DNA of 64,000 bases from the NCBI RefSeq assembly GCF_003254565.1, contig NZ_QJRI01000178.1, positions 1-64,000 of the forward strand, read 5' to 3'. The notes beneath the pieces are model-generated. The model did no database searches and was not told where the DNA came from. It saw only the letters and a list, made by a program, of their open reading frames with translations. This DNA is from Flavobacterium nitrogenifigens (lineage in GTDB: Bacteria; Bacteroidota; Bacteroidia; Flavobacteriales; Flavobacteriaceae). The position numbers were made by a program, and so were the translations under genes. Below, piece after piece: positions 1 to 7,915 of the stretch. Position 1 is the first letter of the stretch, and each line of letters opens with the position of its first letter.

Positions 1-1
1 C

Positions 2-145
2 AATATCGTTTTGATGAATGTGTCCTGTAGGGACACCTGTTATGTGGAAATAATCCATCTGTATTACCAATCAAACGTTCCTACAGAACGTATAACCGCA
101 ATTCAACATTTCATTTTCTACCGACCAGACATTCCTAACGGAATG
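2..145. repeat. Hairpin-rich intergenic repeat, copy 1
   Basis: This stretch is repeated at 220-363 with very few differences, a 218-base offset. It contains short perfect hairpins in series: GTGTCC..GGGACAC, ACGTTC..GAACGT and ATTCC-TAAC-GGAAT. A further hairpin of the same style (ATATTCC..GGAATAT) lies between the copies at about 182-200. The design resembles REP-type units, but no transposase is present in the window. A reading frame at 11-211 crosses it and is not considered real. Confidence 0.85.
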
Positions 146-219
146 AATTTAAATCTATTTATTTTATTAATCGCAAAAATTAATATTCCGATAGGAATAT
201 CTCATCGGTAGAAAAAAAT

Positions 220-363
220 AATATCGTTTTGATGAATGTGTCCTGTAGGGACACCTGTTATGTGGAAATAATCCATCTGTATTACCAATCAAACGTTCCT
301 ACGGAACGTATAACCGTAATTCAACATTTCATTTTCTACCGACCAGACATTCCTAACGGAATG
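220..363. repeat. Hairpin-rich intergenic repeat, copy 2
   Basis: This is the second copy of the unit at 2-145, in the same orientation. It carries the same three hairpins, with compensating or loop-located changes such as CTACAG to CTACGG inside the second one. It ends shortly before the AT-rich leader of the DUF4287 gene. Confidence 0.85.
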
Positions 364-518
364 TTTTTAAAAATGCTAACATCTTAAAAATTAAATCTTA
401 AAACTTTGTCAAGGTTTGAAAATTTGATAAAGTTGAGCTAAAGAAATTAAACAAAACTTAATACTAATCTTACTTTAATTTGTATTTTCGTTTTACTTAA
501 CTTCTAACTTTATATTTT

Positions 519-749
519 ATGTCATTTCAAGGATACCTAAAGACAATCAAAGAAAAAACAGGAAATGGTCCAACTGAGTTTAGAGCTCTAGCTGAACAAA
601 AAGGATTTACAGCAAACGGAGAAGTAAAACCAGAAGTAAAAGCTGGAGATATTGTCAACTGGCTTAAAAATGATTTTAGCTTGGGACAGGGACATGCAAT
701 GGCAATTTACGCATTACTCAAAGGCATTAAAAATGAAGATAGCGAATAA
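519..749 (+). CDS. DUF4287 domain protein
   Basis: This 76-residue protein matches the DUF4287 family as I remember it: a short N-terminal segment (SFQGYLKTIKEKTG) followed by a lysine-rich helix-turn-helix-like stretch with the motif KAGDIVNWL near residues 41-49 and GQGHAMAI near 56-63. Its length is normal for a stand-alone member. The function is unknown. The ATG at 519 follows a long AT-rich leader; there is no obvious operon partner. A structured region and an intrinsic terminator follow it. Confidence 0.85.
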   Translation: MSFQGYLKTIKEKTGNGPTEFRALAEQKGFTANGEVKPEVKAGDIVNWLKNDFSLGQGHAMAIYALLKGIKNEDSE

Positions 750-783
750 AACGTTTAAACTAAAAACAGAACGAACTTTTTAA

Positions 784-842
784 GCCGATTGCCCGCGTGA
801 GGGATTGAGCTAAGCTACCGAAGTAGCAGCGAAAGCCCGACA
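784..842 (+). ncRNA. Candidate structured RNA upstream of a terminator
   Basis: The G/C content jumps relative to the flanks. A CCC..GGG hairpin at about 792-803 is followed by a perfect 5-bp stem with a CGAA tetraloop (814-827, GCTAC/GTAGC) and an AGCGAAAGCCCGAC-like tail. The general layout, a conserved AGCG-type flank around a variable hairpin, resembles the element at 52648-52752 and could be the Flavo-1 type of RNA known in Flavobacteria. This is memory-based and needs a covariance-model search. Confidence 0.35.
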
Positions 843-851
843 GCAATAAAA

Positions 852-888
852 AAAAGACCCAATGAACGCAAAATTGATTGGGTCTTTT
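852..888. terminator. Intrinsic terminator between DUF4287 and NUDIX genes
   Basis: AAAGACCCAAT pairs with ATTGGGTCTTT across a short loop, with A-rich and T-rich flanks on both sides, so it can work in both directions. It separates the plus-strand DUF4287 gene and candidate RNA from the convergent NUDIX gene. Confidence 0.8.
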
Positions 889-965
889 CTTTTATTGGTG
901 GCACGCCCAAATGAATTGTTAATCTTCAATTTTCAAATTCTAATTTAGAGACTTTAAATACCTGT

Positions 966-1616
966 TTATTTAGAATCTGGGCCCGAGCGATAGGCGATTG
1001 GAGCTACCATTTTTTCTATTGGTTTCTTTTCTTCTTCGAATAACAATTTAATGTTTTCGTATGAGTTTTTAAGTGCTTCTTTGATTTGTTCTGGGTTTAA
1101 CCAGGCAACTTTTTCAATTCCTTCTTCGATTTGTCCGTGTGGTGTTCCTTCAAAATCGGAGAACATTTCGAACCAATGCGTGATTTTAAGTTTGTATTTT
1201 CCGTTGCGTTTAAAGATGTGATAGGTTTTTTGAAGTTTATTCGTAATACGAAGCTGGTTTACTCCTGTCTCCTCCTCTACCTCACGCATAGCCGTCGCTT
1301 CGATGTCTTCCCCTTTCTCGATTCCGCCTTTTGGCAGATCCCATTTCCCGTTTCTAAAGATAAACAAGACTTCGCCTTTTTTGTTATAGACAAAGCCTCC
1401 GCCCGCTTTATTTACCGGAATCTTGGCTTTTAGGGTTTTCATCATCTCACTTTCGTCGGGATGATATAGAATGGCTTTTTGAATTTTATTTTGAAAAATT
1501 TTTATAATAAGCTGTTCGATATCAATACTCTCCAACAAGAACAATTGGAAATCTGTTTCTTTCGAGATTTCATTTGTCAAAAAAAGTGGTTTGTCGTTTA
1601 CAAAAACTTTATACAT
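966..1616 (-). CDS. NUDIX hydrolase
   Basis: This 216-residue protein carries a full NUDIX box at residues 97-119 (G97, E103, then REVEEETGV at 111-119), which binds the divalent metal and the diphosphate of a nucleoside-diphosphate-linked substrate. About 60 residues precede the NUDIX domain and a Lys/Glu-rich tail follows. The substrate cannot be read from the sequence. The start codon lies only seven bases from the divergent pyrE start, and the pyrE -7 box covers it, so the two genes share a compact control region. Confidence 0.92.
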   Translation of the reverse strand: MYKVFVNDKPLFLTNEISKETDFQLFLLESIDIEQLIIKIFQNKIQKAILYHPDESEMMKTLKAKIPVNKAGGGFVYNKKGEVLFIFRNGKWDLPKGGIEKGEDIEATAMREVEEETGVNQLRITNKLQKTYHIFKRNGKYKLKITHWFEMFSDFEGTPHGQIEEGIEKVAWLNPEQIKEALKNSYENIKLLFEEEKKPIEKMVAPIAYRSGPDSK

Positions 1617-1619
1617 TTG
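1612..1619 (+). promoter_or_regulatory. -7 box of pyrE (TACATTTG)
   Basis: TACATTTG fits the Bacteroidota -7 consensus TAnnTTTG exactly. Its 3' end is five bases from the pyrE ATG at 1624, which places transcription start at or next to the start codon, so the message may be leaderless. The box overlaps the start codon of the divergent NUDIX gene. Confidence 0.55.
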
Positions 1620-1623
1620 TATT

Positions 1624-2268
1624 ATGATTTTTAATAAAGATACTGCCGAAAAAACAGCCGAATTGCTTTTGCAAATAAATGCAATTAAATTGAATCCCGA
1701 AAATCCTTTTACATGGGCTTCTGGTTGGAAATCTCCTATTTACTGTGATAATAGGTTAATTCTTTCATTTCCGAGCATCAGAAACTATGTTCGTGATGAG
1801 TTTGCTAAAAACATCGAAAAACAATTTGGAAAACCTGATGTGATTGCTGGTGTTGCTACTGGAGCCATTGGAGTTGGAATTTTGGTTGCCGAAAGTTTAG
1901 GTCTTCCGTTCGTATACGTGCGTCCAGAACCTAAAAAACACGGTAGACAAAACCAAGTGGAAGGTTTTTTACAAAAAGGACAAAATGTTGTCGTTGTTGA
2001 AGACTTAATCAGTACTGGAAAAAGCAGTTTGCTGGCTGTTGAAGCTTTAAGAAACGAAGGTGCTAATGTTAAAGGTATGGCAGCTGTCTTTACTTATGGT
2101 TTTGGCGTTGCCGAAGAAAACTTTAAAGAAGCTAATGTTGATTTATTCACCTTAAGCAACTACGAAAATCTATTAGATTTAGCAGTTCAGAAACAATACA
2201 TCACAGAAGATCAGCAATCAACTCTTCAAGAATGGAGCGTAAGCCCATCTACTTGGGGACAGGAGTGA
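1624..2268 (+). CDS. pyrE: Orotate phosphoribosyltransferase
   Basis: PyrE transfers phosphoribose from PRPP to orotate, giving OMP in pyrimidine synthesis. The 214-residue length is typical. The PRPP-binding loop VVVVEDLISTGKS is present in the middle, and the N-terminal FTWASGWKSPIYCDNR segment matches the family's orotate-binding region. I chose the ATG at 1624 (MIFNKDTAEK) over an in-frame start at 1591, which would lie inside the divergent NUDIX gene and upstream of the -7 box. It is followed by a heptamer repeat and the SRPBCC gene. Confidence 0.95.
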   Translation: MIFNKDTAEKTAELLLQINAIKLNPENPFTWASGWKSPIYCDNRLILSFPSIRNYVRDEFAKNIEKQFGKPDVIAGVATGAIGVGILVAESLGLPFVYVRPEPKKHGRQNQVEGFLQKGQNVVVVEDLISTGKSSLLAVEALRNEGANVKGMAAVFTYGFGVAEENFKEANVDLFTLSNYENLLDLAVQKQYITEDQQSTLQEWSVSPSTWGQE

Positions 2269-2269
2269 A

Positions 2270-2297
2270 ATTTTAGATTTTAGATTTTAGATTTTAG
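2270..2297. repeat. Tandem heptamer ATTTTAG, four copies
   Basis: Four exact ATTTTAG units start two bases after the pyrE stop codon. Three copies of the complement (CTAAAAT) occur at 40758-40778 just before thrC. Confidence 0.9.
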
Positions 2298-2324
2298 AGT
2301 CGCTTTGCTCCTTTTGGAATTTGT

Positions 2325-2340
2325 CCCGATAGCTATCGGG
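2325..2340. repeat. 16-base palindrome CCCGATAGCTATCGGG, copy 1
   Basis: A perfect 16-base palindrome, extended to 18 by flanking T/A. Identical copies lie at 40694-40709 and 56319-56334, all intergenic. Confidence 0.9.
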
Positions 2341-2469
2341 ATTAAAAAATTGGAATTTTACTTAAAGTTTCAGCTTTGCGAACTTAAATAAAATCAAAGT
2401 ATAAAAAAACCTTGCGTCCTTTGCGGTAAAAAAAACATTTGCAGTAAAAAAACAAAAACAAAAAACAAT

Positions 2470-2862
2470 ATGAACTTAGAAAGTCCAAAAGTTACTGTTC
2501 AGAAATCAGCTCAGGATCTATTTGATCAACTGACTGACGTAAAGAATTTCGAAAAATTAATGCCAGACAATATCGCTAAATTTGAAGTGACTGGCGAAGA
2601 CGCTTTTATTTTTGGATTGAAAGGGATGCCGGAAATCAAATTAAAAATGAAAGATAAAGTAGCACCAAACAAAATTATTTTGGGTGCTGCAAGTGATAAA
2701 CTTCCGTTTACACTAACTTCAAACATTGACACTGTTTCTGATTCAGAAAGTGCTGTTCAATTGTTCTTTGAAGGTGAATTCAACGCTATGATGGCGATGA
2801 TGGTTAAAGGTCCAATTAGTAAGTTTATTGAAACTTTAGCAAACAATATGAACAAGCTTTAA
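2470..2862 (+). CDS. SRPBCC/START-like family protein
   Basis: This 130-residue protein begins with a beta strand (ESPKVTVQKSAQDLFDQLTDVKNFEKLMPDNI) of the polyketide-cyclase/SRPBCC type, then alternating strands and a C-terminal helix (MMAMMVKGPISKFIETLANNM), the usual helix-grip layout that binds hydrophobic ligands. The ligand is unknown. No signal peptide is present, so it is cytoplasmic. A terminator hairpin follows directly. It stands between pyrE and the convergent birA without a clear operon. Confidence 0.85.
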   Translation: MNLESPKVTVQKSAQDLFDQLTDVKNFEKLMPDNIAKFEVTGEDAFIFGLKGMPEIKLKMKDKVAPNKIILGAASDKLPFTLTSNIDTVSDSESAVQLFFEGEFNAMMAMMVKGPISKFIETLANNMNKL

Positions 2863-2896
2863 TAATGGTGAATTATTAATTGTGAATTATAAATGA

Positions 2897-2928
2897 AAAT
2901 GTCCGACTATTGTTGGACATTTTTTTTT
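2897..2928 (+). terminator. Intrinsic terminator after the SRPBCC gene
   Basis: ATGTCC pairs with GGACAT around a loop of about ten bases and is followed by eight to nine Ts. Confidence 0.8.
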
Positions 2929-2933
2929 ATGCT

Positions 2934-3045
2934 CTCGCAAAGTCGCAGAGACGCAAAGCTTTTAATGTTTTAATCTTAAAAAAAATCTACTTAAATCATT
3001 TTCAATCTGTTTTAAAAAAACTTTGCGTCTCTGCGACTTTGCGAG
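2934..3045. repeat. 25-base perfect inverted repeat of the CTTTGCG family
   Basis: The arm 2934-2958 (starting CTCGCAAAGTCGCAG) is the exact complement of the arm 3021-3045 (ending GACTTTGCGAG), separated by 62 bases of AT-rich DNA. Relatives lie at 47106-47130, 47845-47869, 48050-48074, 50149-50208 and 51504-51564. Each arm shows an 8-base internal period of the form CTTTGCGN. Confidence 0.92.
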
Positions 3046-3060
3046 ATTAAAATAAAAAAA

Positions 3061-3172
3061 CTTAGAATCTTAGCATCTCACAACCTTAACACCATAGTTA
3101 GACGCATTGCAGTGCGCCTCTACAAAAAAAAACTTAGAATCTTAGCATCTCAGAACCTTAACATCTTAGTAA
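3061..3172 (+). repeat. Two octamer arrays at the 3' end of birA
   Basis: Five consecutive 8-base units of the form CTYWGNAY occupy 3061-3100 and five more 3133-3172, with a GACGCATTGCAGTGCG element (3101-3123) between them. The second array runs into the birA stop codon (3166-3168). The same order of elements is found at the 3' end of the Crp-family gene near 48.1 kb. Confidence 0.85.
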
Positions 3173-3894
3173 AGCATTTTCACTTCTTTAATCTCAAACT
3201 CCGCAACAGAATCATCTTCTAATAAAACCTGTAATTTACCAATCGGAGAAACGCCTTGAATGATTCCCATAAAATCTTGGTCATTATTGTCTCTGAATGC
3301 TGTTGGAATTCCTTTTTTAAATAAAAAATTAAAGTAATCGTCCCAAAAAATCTTTGCTGAGGTATTCCACAATTGAATCTTCTCTTTTAGCTTTTCAACA
3401 ATTAGAATTGCTAATTCTTCTTTATCAAAAGATTTACCTGCAATAACTGACATTGAACAAGCTGTTGGCAATTCGTTAAAATCAGTCTGGTTAACATTGA
3501 TCCCGATTCCGGCAACTGACACGATCCTGCCATCGCTTTTTAAGGTATTTTCGATTAATATGCCAACCAATTTCTTATTGTATGACAGAATGTCGTTTGG
3601 CCATTTAATACAAATATCAGGAATATTTAATGTTTTTAACACCTCTGCAACCGATAACGAAACAACAAGACTTAAATTGAAAACTTCATCATTGCTAAAC
3701 AGAAAATCTTTAACCAAAACACTCATAGTTAAGTTCTTACCAGCTTCAGTCTTCCATACACCACCTACTTGCCCCTTTCCTTTTGTCTGATTTTCAGCTG
3801 TTACCGTTGTAAAATTCTCCAGTTCATCTTGACTTGCCAAAGCCTTTAGGAAGTCATTTGTAGAATCTATGGCATCGAGTTTGATTAGTTTCAT
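3166..3894 (-). CDS. birA: Biotin--[acetyl-CoA-carboxylase] ligase
   Basis: The enzyme activates biotin with ATP and attaches it to the biotin carboxyl carrier protein. The 242-residue protein has the catalytic core only, with no N-terminal DNA-binding domain, so it is a monofunctional BirA. The family's glycine-rich biotinyl-AMP segment appears as TKGKGQVGGVWKTEAGKNLT near residues 37-56, with Gln-Val-Gly-Gly-Val in place of the usual GRGRxGR pattern; KWPNDI (residues about 99-104) and the GIGINVN motif near 138 are intact. A -7 box on its strand lies at 3936-3943. Confidence 0.93.
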   Translation of the reverse strand: MKLIKLDAIDSTNDFLKALASQDELENFTTVTAENQTKGKGQVGGVWKTEAGKNLTMSVLVKDFLFSNDEVFNLSLVVSLSVAEVLKTLNIPDICIKWPNDILSYNKKLVGILIENTLKSDGRIVSVAGIGINVNQTDFNELPTACSMSVIAGKSFDKEELAILIVEKLKEKIQLWNTSAKIFWDDYFNFLFKKGIPTAFRDNNDQDFMGIIQGVSPIGKLQVLLEDDSVAEFEIKEVKMLY

Positions 3895-3935
3895 TAAATA
3901 ATTTAAATATCTTAATTTAATATTTTGTTAAGGTT

Positions 3936-3943
3936 CAAAAATA
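3936..3943 (-). promoter_or_regulatory. -7 box of birA
   Basis: Read on the minus strand the bases are TATTTTTG, an exact TAnnTTTG match, about 42 bases upstream of the birA start. A TTG lies roughly 22 bases further upstream. Confidence 0.5.
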
Positions 3944-3986
3944 ATCACAAAATTTGGTAACTTTACAAATTCATATAAAATAATTC

Positions 3987-4358
3987 ATGGCGAAAAAGAC
4001 TATTAATAATGATGTTCTACTGGCGAACATAATCAAAGGGATTGAGGAAGTAAAAGGAAATGATATCGACATTCTTGACTTAAGAGATATAGATACTGCT
4101 GTATGCGACTATTTTGTTATTTGCAACGGTAGCTCAAACACCCAAGTTAACGCCATCGTAAACTCAATTCAAAAAATTGTATCAAAAGACTTAAAAGATA
4201 AACCTTGGCACGTAGAAGGAACCGATAATGCAGAATGGGTTTTAATGGATTATGTACACATTGTAGTACACGTTTTCCAGAAACATATTCGCGAATATTA
4301 TAACATCGAAAGCCTTTGGGGCGATGCCAAAATAACTTCAATCGAGAACAAATACTAA
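3987..4358 (+). CDS. rsfS: Ribosome silencing factor RsfS
   Basis: RsfS (Iojap family) binds L14 of the large ribosomal subunit and blocks subunit joining in starvation. The 123-residue length, the core DIDILDLRDIDTAVCDYF, and the segment WVLMDYVHIVVHVF followed by REYYNIESLWGDA are all diagnostic. It is separated by only 15 bases from ftsH, so the two are probably co-transcribed. A near-consensus -7 box (TAACTTTA, 3958-3965) lies just upstream and is divergent to the birA promoter. Confidence 0.95.
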   Translation: MAKKTINNDVLLANIIKGIEEVKGNDIDILDLRDIDTAVCDYFVICNGSSNTQVNAIVNSIQKIVSKDLKDKPWHVEGTDNAEWVLMDYVHIVVHVFQKHIREYYNIESLWGDAKITSIENKY

Positions 4359-4373
4359 AGAAACTTTCATTAA

Positions 4374-6299
4374 ATGGCTAAAGATAATAATCCAAATCCG
4401 AATAAATTTAAAATAAGTCCTTGGTTAATATACACCGCAATACTTTTAGTTTTTTTATTCATAAGTTTTGCCACAGGAGGATCAAGCTTAAGCGAACCTG
4501 CTCAATTAACTTCTTCTAAATTCAACACCCTTCTAGAAAAAGGCCAAATTGAAAAAGTAATTGTTTACAATAAAGCAGAAGCTGAAGTATATTTGAATGC
4601 TGCGGCTCTTAAAGACCCAGCAAATAAAAAAGTAGCTGAAGATATTTTCAAACAGCCAAACAAAGGTCCGCACTATACTTTGGAAATTGGTAATGATCAA
4701 ATCTTTCAGACTAAACTTGAAAAAGCAGTTAACGAACATAAATTAAAAGATTATAATTTCCTTCAAAAAAATAACTGGAGCGATATTTTAATCAGCTTGC
4801 TTCCTATCATCATCATTGTTGGTGTATGGATTTTCATTATGCGTAAAATGTCTGGCGGAGGTGCTGGAGGTGGCGGACAGATCTTCAATATCGGAAAATC
4901 TAAAGCTAAATTGTTTGATGAAAAAACAGACATTAAAACTACATTTAAAGATGTTGCTGGTTTAGAAGGCGCTAAAGAAGAAATTCAGGAAATCGTTGAA
5001 TTCCTTAAAAACCCAGAAAAATATACAAACCTAGGAGGTAAAATTCCAAAAGGAGCTTTATTGGTAGGACCTCCGGGAACTGGTAAAACTTTATTGGCAA
5101 AAGCTGTTGCTGGTGAAGCGCAAGTACCTTTCTTCTCTTTATCGGGTTCAGATTTCGTAGAGATGTTTGTTGGAGTTGGTGCTTCACGTGTACGTGACTT
5201 ATTCAAACAAGCTAAAGAAAAATCTCCCGCTATCATTTTCATTGATGAGATCGACGCTGTTGGTAGAGCAAGAGGAAAAAGCAATATGTCTGGCGGAAAC
5301 GACGAAAGAGAAAACACTTTGAACCAATTACTGACAGAAATGGACGGTTTCGGTACAAACTCTAACGTAATTGTTTTGGCAGCAACCAACAGAGCTGACG
5401 TTCTAGACAAAGCTTTAATGCGTGCTGGACGTTTCGATAGACAAATTTTTGTTGACTTACCAGACATTCGCGAAAGAGCTGAAATCTTCAAAGTACACTT
5501 AGCTCCTATCAAAAAAGTTGAAGGTCTTGATTTAGATTTCTTAGCGAAACAAACTCCAGGTTTCTCTGGTGCTGATATTGCTAACGTTTGTAACGAAGCT
5601 GCATTAATTGCTGCAAGAAACAACAAAGCAGCAGTTGACAGACAAGATTTCCTTGATGCTGTTGATAGAATTATTGGGGGTCTTGAAAAGAAAAACAAGA
5701 TTATCACTCCTGATGAAAAAAGAGCAATCGCAATACACGAAGCTGGTCACGCAACTGTAAGCTGGATGTTGGAGCATGCTGCACCACTTATTAAAGTAAC
5801 TATCGTTCCTCGTGGACAAAGTTTAGGAGCTGCTTGGTACTTGCCAGAAGAAAGACAAATCGTGAGAACCGATCAAATGTTAGACGAAATGTGTGCTACT
5901 ATGGGCGGTAGAGCTGCTGAAAAAGTAACTTTTGACAGAATTTCAACTGGTGCATTAAGCGATTTAGAAAAAGTAACTCGTCAAGCTCGCGCAATGGTAA
6001 CAATCTACGGATTGAACGACAAAATCGGAAACGTGACGTATTACGATTCAACTGGACAGAGTGAATATAATTTCTCTAAACCATATTCTGACGAAACTGC
6101 AAAAATTATTGACAAAGAAATTTCAGATTTAATCGAAGGTCAATACCAAAGAGCAATTCAGATATTAGAAGAAAACAAAGACAAGTTAAACCAACTTGCT
6201 GATATTCTGATTGAAAAAGAAGTGATTTTTAAAGATGACTTAGAAAACATCTTCGGAAAACGTACATTCGATAAAAATTTAGAAGAGGTAGTTTCATAA
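4374..6299 (+). CDS. ftsH: ATP-dependent zinc metalloprotease FtsH
   Basis: FtsH extracts and degrades membrane and some soluble proteins. The 641-residue chain has a first membrane segment at about 15-35, a periplasmic domain, a second membrane segment at about 138-156 followed by a Gly-rich linker, the AAA module with Walker A GPPGTGKT (232-239), Walker B IIFIDE (287-292) and the second region of homology ending AGRFDR, then the protease with HEAGH (455-459) and a likely third zinc ligand Asp530. All catalytic residues are intact. It is the second gene after rsfS and is closed by a strong terminator. Confidence 0.97.
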   Translation: MAKDNNPNPNKFKISPWLIYTAILLVFLFISFATGGSSLSEPAQLTSSKFNTLLEKGQIEKVIVYNKAEAEVYLNAAALKDPANKKVAEDIFKQPNKGPHYTLEIGNDQIFQTKLEKAVNEHKLKDYNFLQKNNWSDILISLLPIIIIVGVWIFIMRKMSGGGAGGGGQIFNIGKSKAKLFDEKTDIKTTFKDVAGLEGAKEEIQEIVEFLKNPEKYTNLGGKIPKGALLVGPPGTGKTLLAKAVAGEAQVPFFSLSGSDFVEMFVGVGASRVRDLFKQAKEKSPAIIFIDEIDAVGRARGKSNMSGGNDERENTLNQLLTEMDGFGTNSNVIVLAATNRADVLDKALMRAGRFDRQIFVDLPDIRERAEIFKVHLAPIKKVEGLDLDFLAKQTPGFSGADIANVCNEAALIAARNNKAAVDRQDFLDAVDRIIGGLEKKNKIITPDEKRAIAIHEAGHATVSWMLEHAAPLIKVTIVPRGQSLGAAWYLPEERQIVRTDQMLDEMCATMGGRAAEKVTFDRISTGALSDLEKVTRQARAMVTIYGLNDKIGNVTYYDSTGQSEYNFSKPYSDETAKIIDKEISDLIEGQYQRAIQILEENKDKLNQLADILIEKEVIFKDDLENIFGKRTFDKNLEEVVS

Positions 6300-6330
6300 G
6301 GAATTACCAAATACATAATAATATTTTTCA

Positions 6331-6371
6331 AAATCTTAATTCAAAAGTCCCTTTTGAATTAAGATTTTTTT
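6331..6371 (+). terminator. Strong intrinsic terminator after ftsH
   Basis: AAATCTTAATTCAAAAG pairs perfectly with CTTTTGAATTAAGATTT across a three-base loop, followed by Ts. The next promoter box begins at its last T. Confidence 0.92.
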
Positions 6372-6378
6372 ATCTTTG
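6371..6378 (+). promoter_or_regulatory. -7 box of the LUD-cdsA-psd operon
   Basis: TATCTTTG is an exact TAnnTTTG match, 40 bases upstream of the LUD-domain gene and directly after the ftsH terminator, so the five-gene lipid operon appears to start here. Confidence 0.6.
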
Positions 6379-6417
6379 AACGTTTTCAATTAACATGTAA
6401 AGCATTTCATATAAAAA

Positions 6418-7023
6418 ATGAATTTTTTCAAAAAAATATTTGGCTCTAGTGAGGCCGCTTCTGACGAAGTGAACGAAAGCGAATATGCAGGAACTTCTGC
6501 GCAGAACAGCCATTTATCCTTAGATGAGCAATTTATTTTCAATTTCAAAAAAAATGGAGGTAAATTCTTGTACTGCGAAAATATGGGAGAACTTTCTGAA
6601 CAGTTTGAAAATATTTTAGAAGAAAACGACTGGTTTGAACAAGAAGTTTTATGCTACGAACCAGCTTTATTTAATCTATTAGATGAAAACAAATTATTTT
6701 ACATCGCTCCTGCTCAACCAAAATTCTTATTGGCAAGCTGTGAGAACCTTATAGCCGATGAAGGTTCTATTTTATTTTCATCAAAACAAATTCGACAAAA
6801 TAAACCAAACGAATTACCTGCAAATATTGTAATTATAGCCACTACCAGCCAAATCCTGCCAATGAAAAGCGACGGATTGAGTGCTATAAAACGTAAATAC
6901 GAAAGAGACATACCTACTAATATCACTACAATAAAATATTTCGAAAAAGCGAAAGACGAAGATTTTACACAATACGGAAGTGTTGCCAAAAACCTTTATT
7001 TACTGCTTCTAGAAGATCTTTAA
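6418..7023 (+). CDS. LUD domain protein
   Basis: This 201-residue protein resembles the LutC-like LUD family: an acidic N-terminal region, a central segment leading to SCENLIADEGSILFSSKQIRQNKPNELP (about residues 108-136), and VIIATTSQILP, the strands that surround the presumed ligand site. LUD proteins take part in lactate oxidation in some bacteria, but Flavobacterial single-domain members are found beside cdsA, as here, where their role is not established. It has no signal peptide. One base separates it from cdsA, so it is the first gene of the lipid operon. Confidence 0.8.
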   Translation: MNFFKKIFGSSEAASDEVNESEYAGTSAQNSHLSLDEQFIFNFKKNGGKFLYCENMGELSEQFENILEENDWFEQEVLCYEPALFNLLDENKLFYIAPAQPKFLLASCENLIADEGSILFSSKQIRQNKPNELPANIVIIATTSQILPMKSDGLSAIKRKYERDIPTNITTIKYFEKAKDEDFTQYGSVAKNLYLLLLEDL

Positions 7024-7024
7024 G

Positions 7025-7915
7025 ATGAACGAAACACTGAAGAGAACCATTTCTGGTGCTGTTTATATCGCTTTATTATTAACTTCGATATTGTTTTCTA
7101 CAGAAAGCTTCATTACCCTTTTTGGTGTTTTCCTGATTATCACGATATATGAATTTTCTAATATCGTAAACCTAAATAAAGTATTTTCTATTCTCTTTGG
7201 GACTTTAGTCTATGCTACAATTATTCTTGTAAGCCATTACAACAAACAGACGACAAAATTTATAAACGATACATTCAATTCTAATATCAGTTTAGAAACC
7301 AATATCAAACAGCTAGATTTAGTTCTTCTAGCCGTCACAATTGTCGTTTCTATAAAATGTATCATATTTTTATTTTACGATTCTGTACAAAAAGTAAGCA
7401 CTTCTTCAAAATACTTGTATCTGCTCGGATACATTACACTTCCTTTTGTATTTATTGTAAAAATTTCTTTTGGAACAAATGATTATAATCCGAAAATTAT
7501 CTTGGGGTTATTTGTTTTGATTTGGACGAATGACACTTTTGCTTATTTGGTCGGAAAATCAATGGGAAAACACAAATTGTTTGAACGTGTTTCTCCAAAA
7601 AAGACCATTGAAGGTTTTCTTGGAGGTGTAGTTTTTGCTGCTTTTGCTGGTTTTTTGATTTCTAAACTCTATATTCAGCCTAAACCAGAATTTAGCAACA
7701 CATCAATCTTAATCTGGACGATTATCGCATTAATTGTGAGCATTTTTGGAACTATCGGAGACTTAATAGAATCCAAATTTAAACGAATTGCAGGCATTAA
7801 AGATAGCGGTTCGATAATGCCTGGTCATGGAGGTATTTTAGATCGATTAGATAGTGTTATATTTGTAGCACCAATTATATTTTTATTTTATCAAATTTTA
7901 TATTATGTTTCATAA
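7025..7915 (+). CDS. cdsA: Phosphatidate cytidylyltransferase
   Basis: CdsA makes CDP-diacylglycerol from phosphatidate and CTP at the inner membrane. The 296-residue protein has about eight hydrophobic segments, and the C-terminal family signature is complete: SKFKR, then KDSGSIMPGHGGILDRLDS around residues 259-278. The end overlaps the psd start by 11 bases, which implies translational coupling with the enzyme that acts two steps later in phosphatidylethanolamine synthesis (phosphatidylserine synthase is not in the window). Confidence 0.96.
   Translation: MNETLKRTISGAVYIALLLTSILFSTESFITLFGVFLIITIYEFSNIVNLNKVFSILFGTLVYATIILVSHYNKQTTKFINDTFNSNISLETNIKQLDLVLLAVTIVVSIKCIIFLFYDSVQKVSTSSKYLYLLGYITLPFVFIVKISFGTNDYNPKIILGLFVLIWTNDTFAYLVGKSMGKHKLFERVSPKKTIEGFLGGVVFAAFAGFLISKLYIQPKPEFSNTSILIWTIIALIVSIFGTIGDLIESKFKRIAGIKDSGSIMPGHGGILDRLDSVIFVAPIIFLFYQILYYVS

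Noticed and set aside
11..211. A 66-codon frame across the repeat at the left edge
   Set aside because: It covers a hairpin-rich repeat with no protein-like composition, and its counterpart in the second repeat copy is broken.
4985..5707. A long minus-strand frame inside ftsH
   Set aside because: It is antisense to the most conserved part of ftsH, is low in complexity (Ser/Leu/Ala-rich) and is a shadow of that gene.
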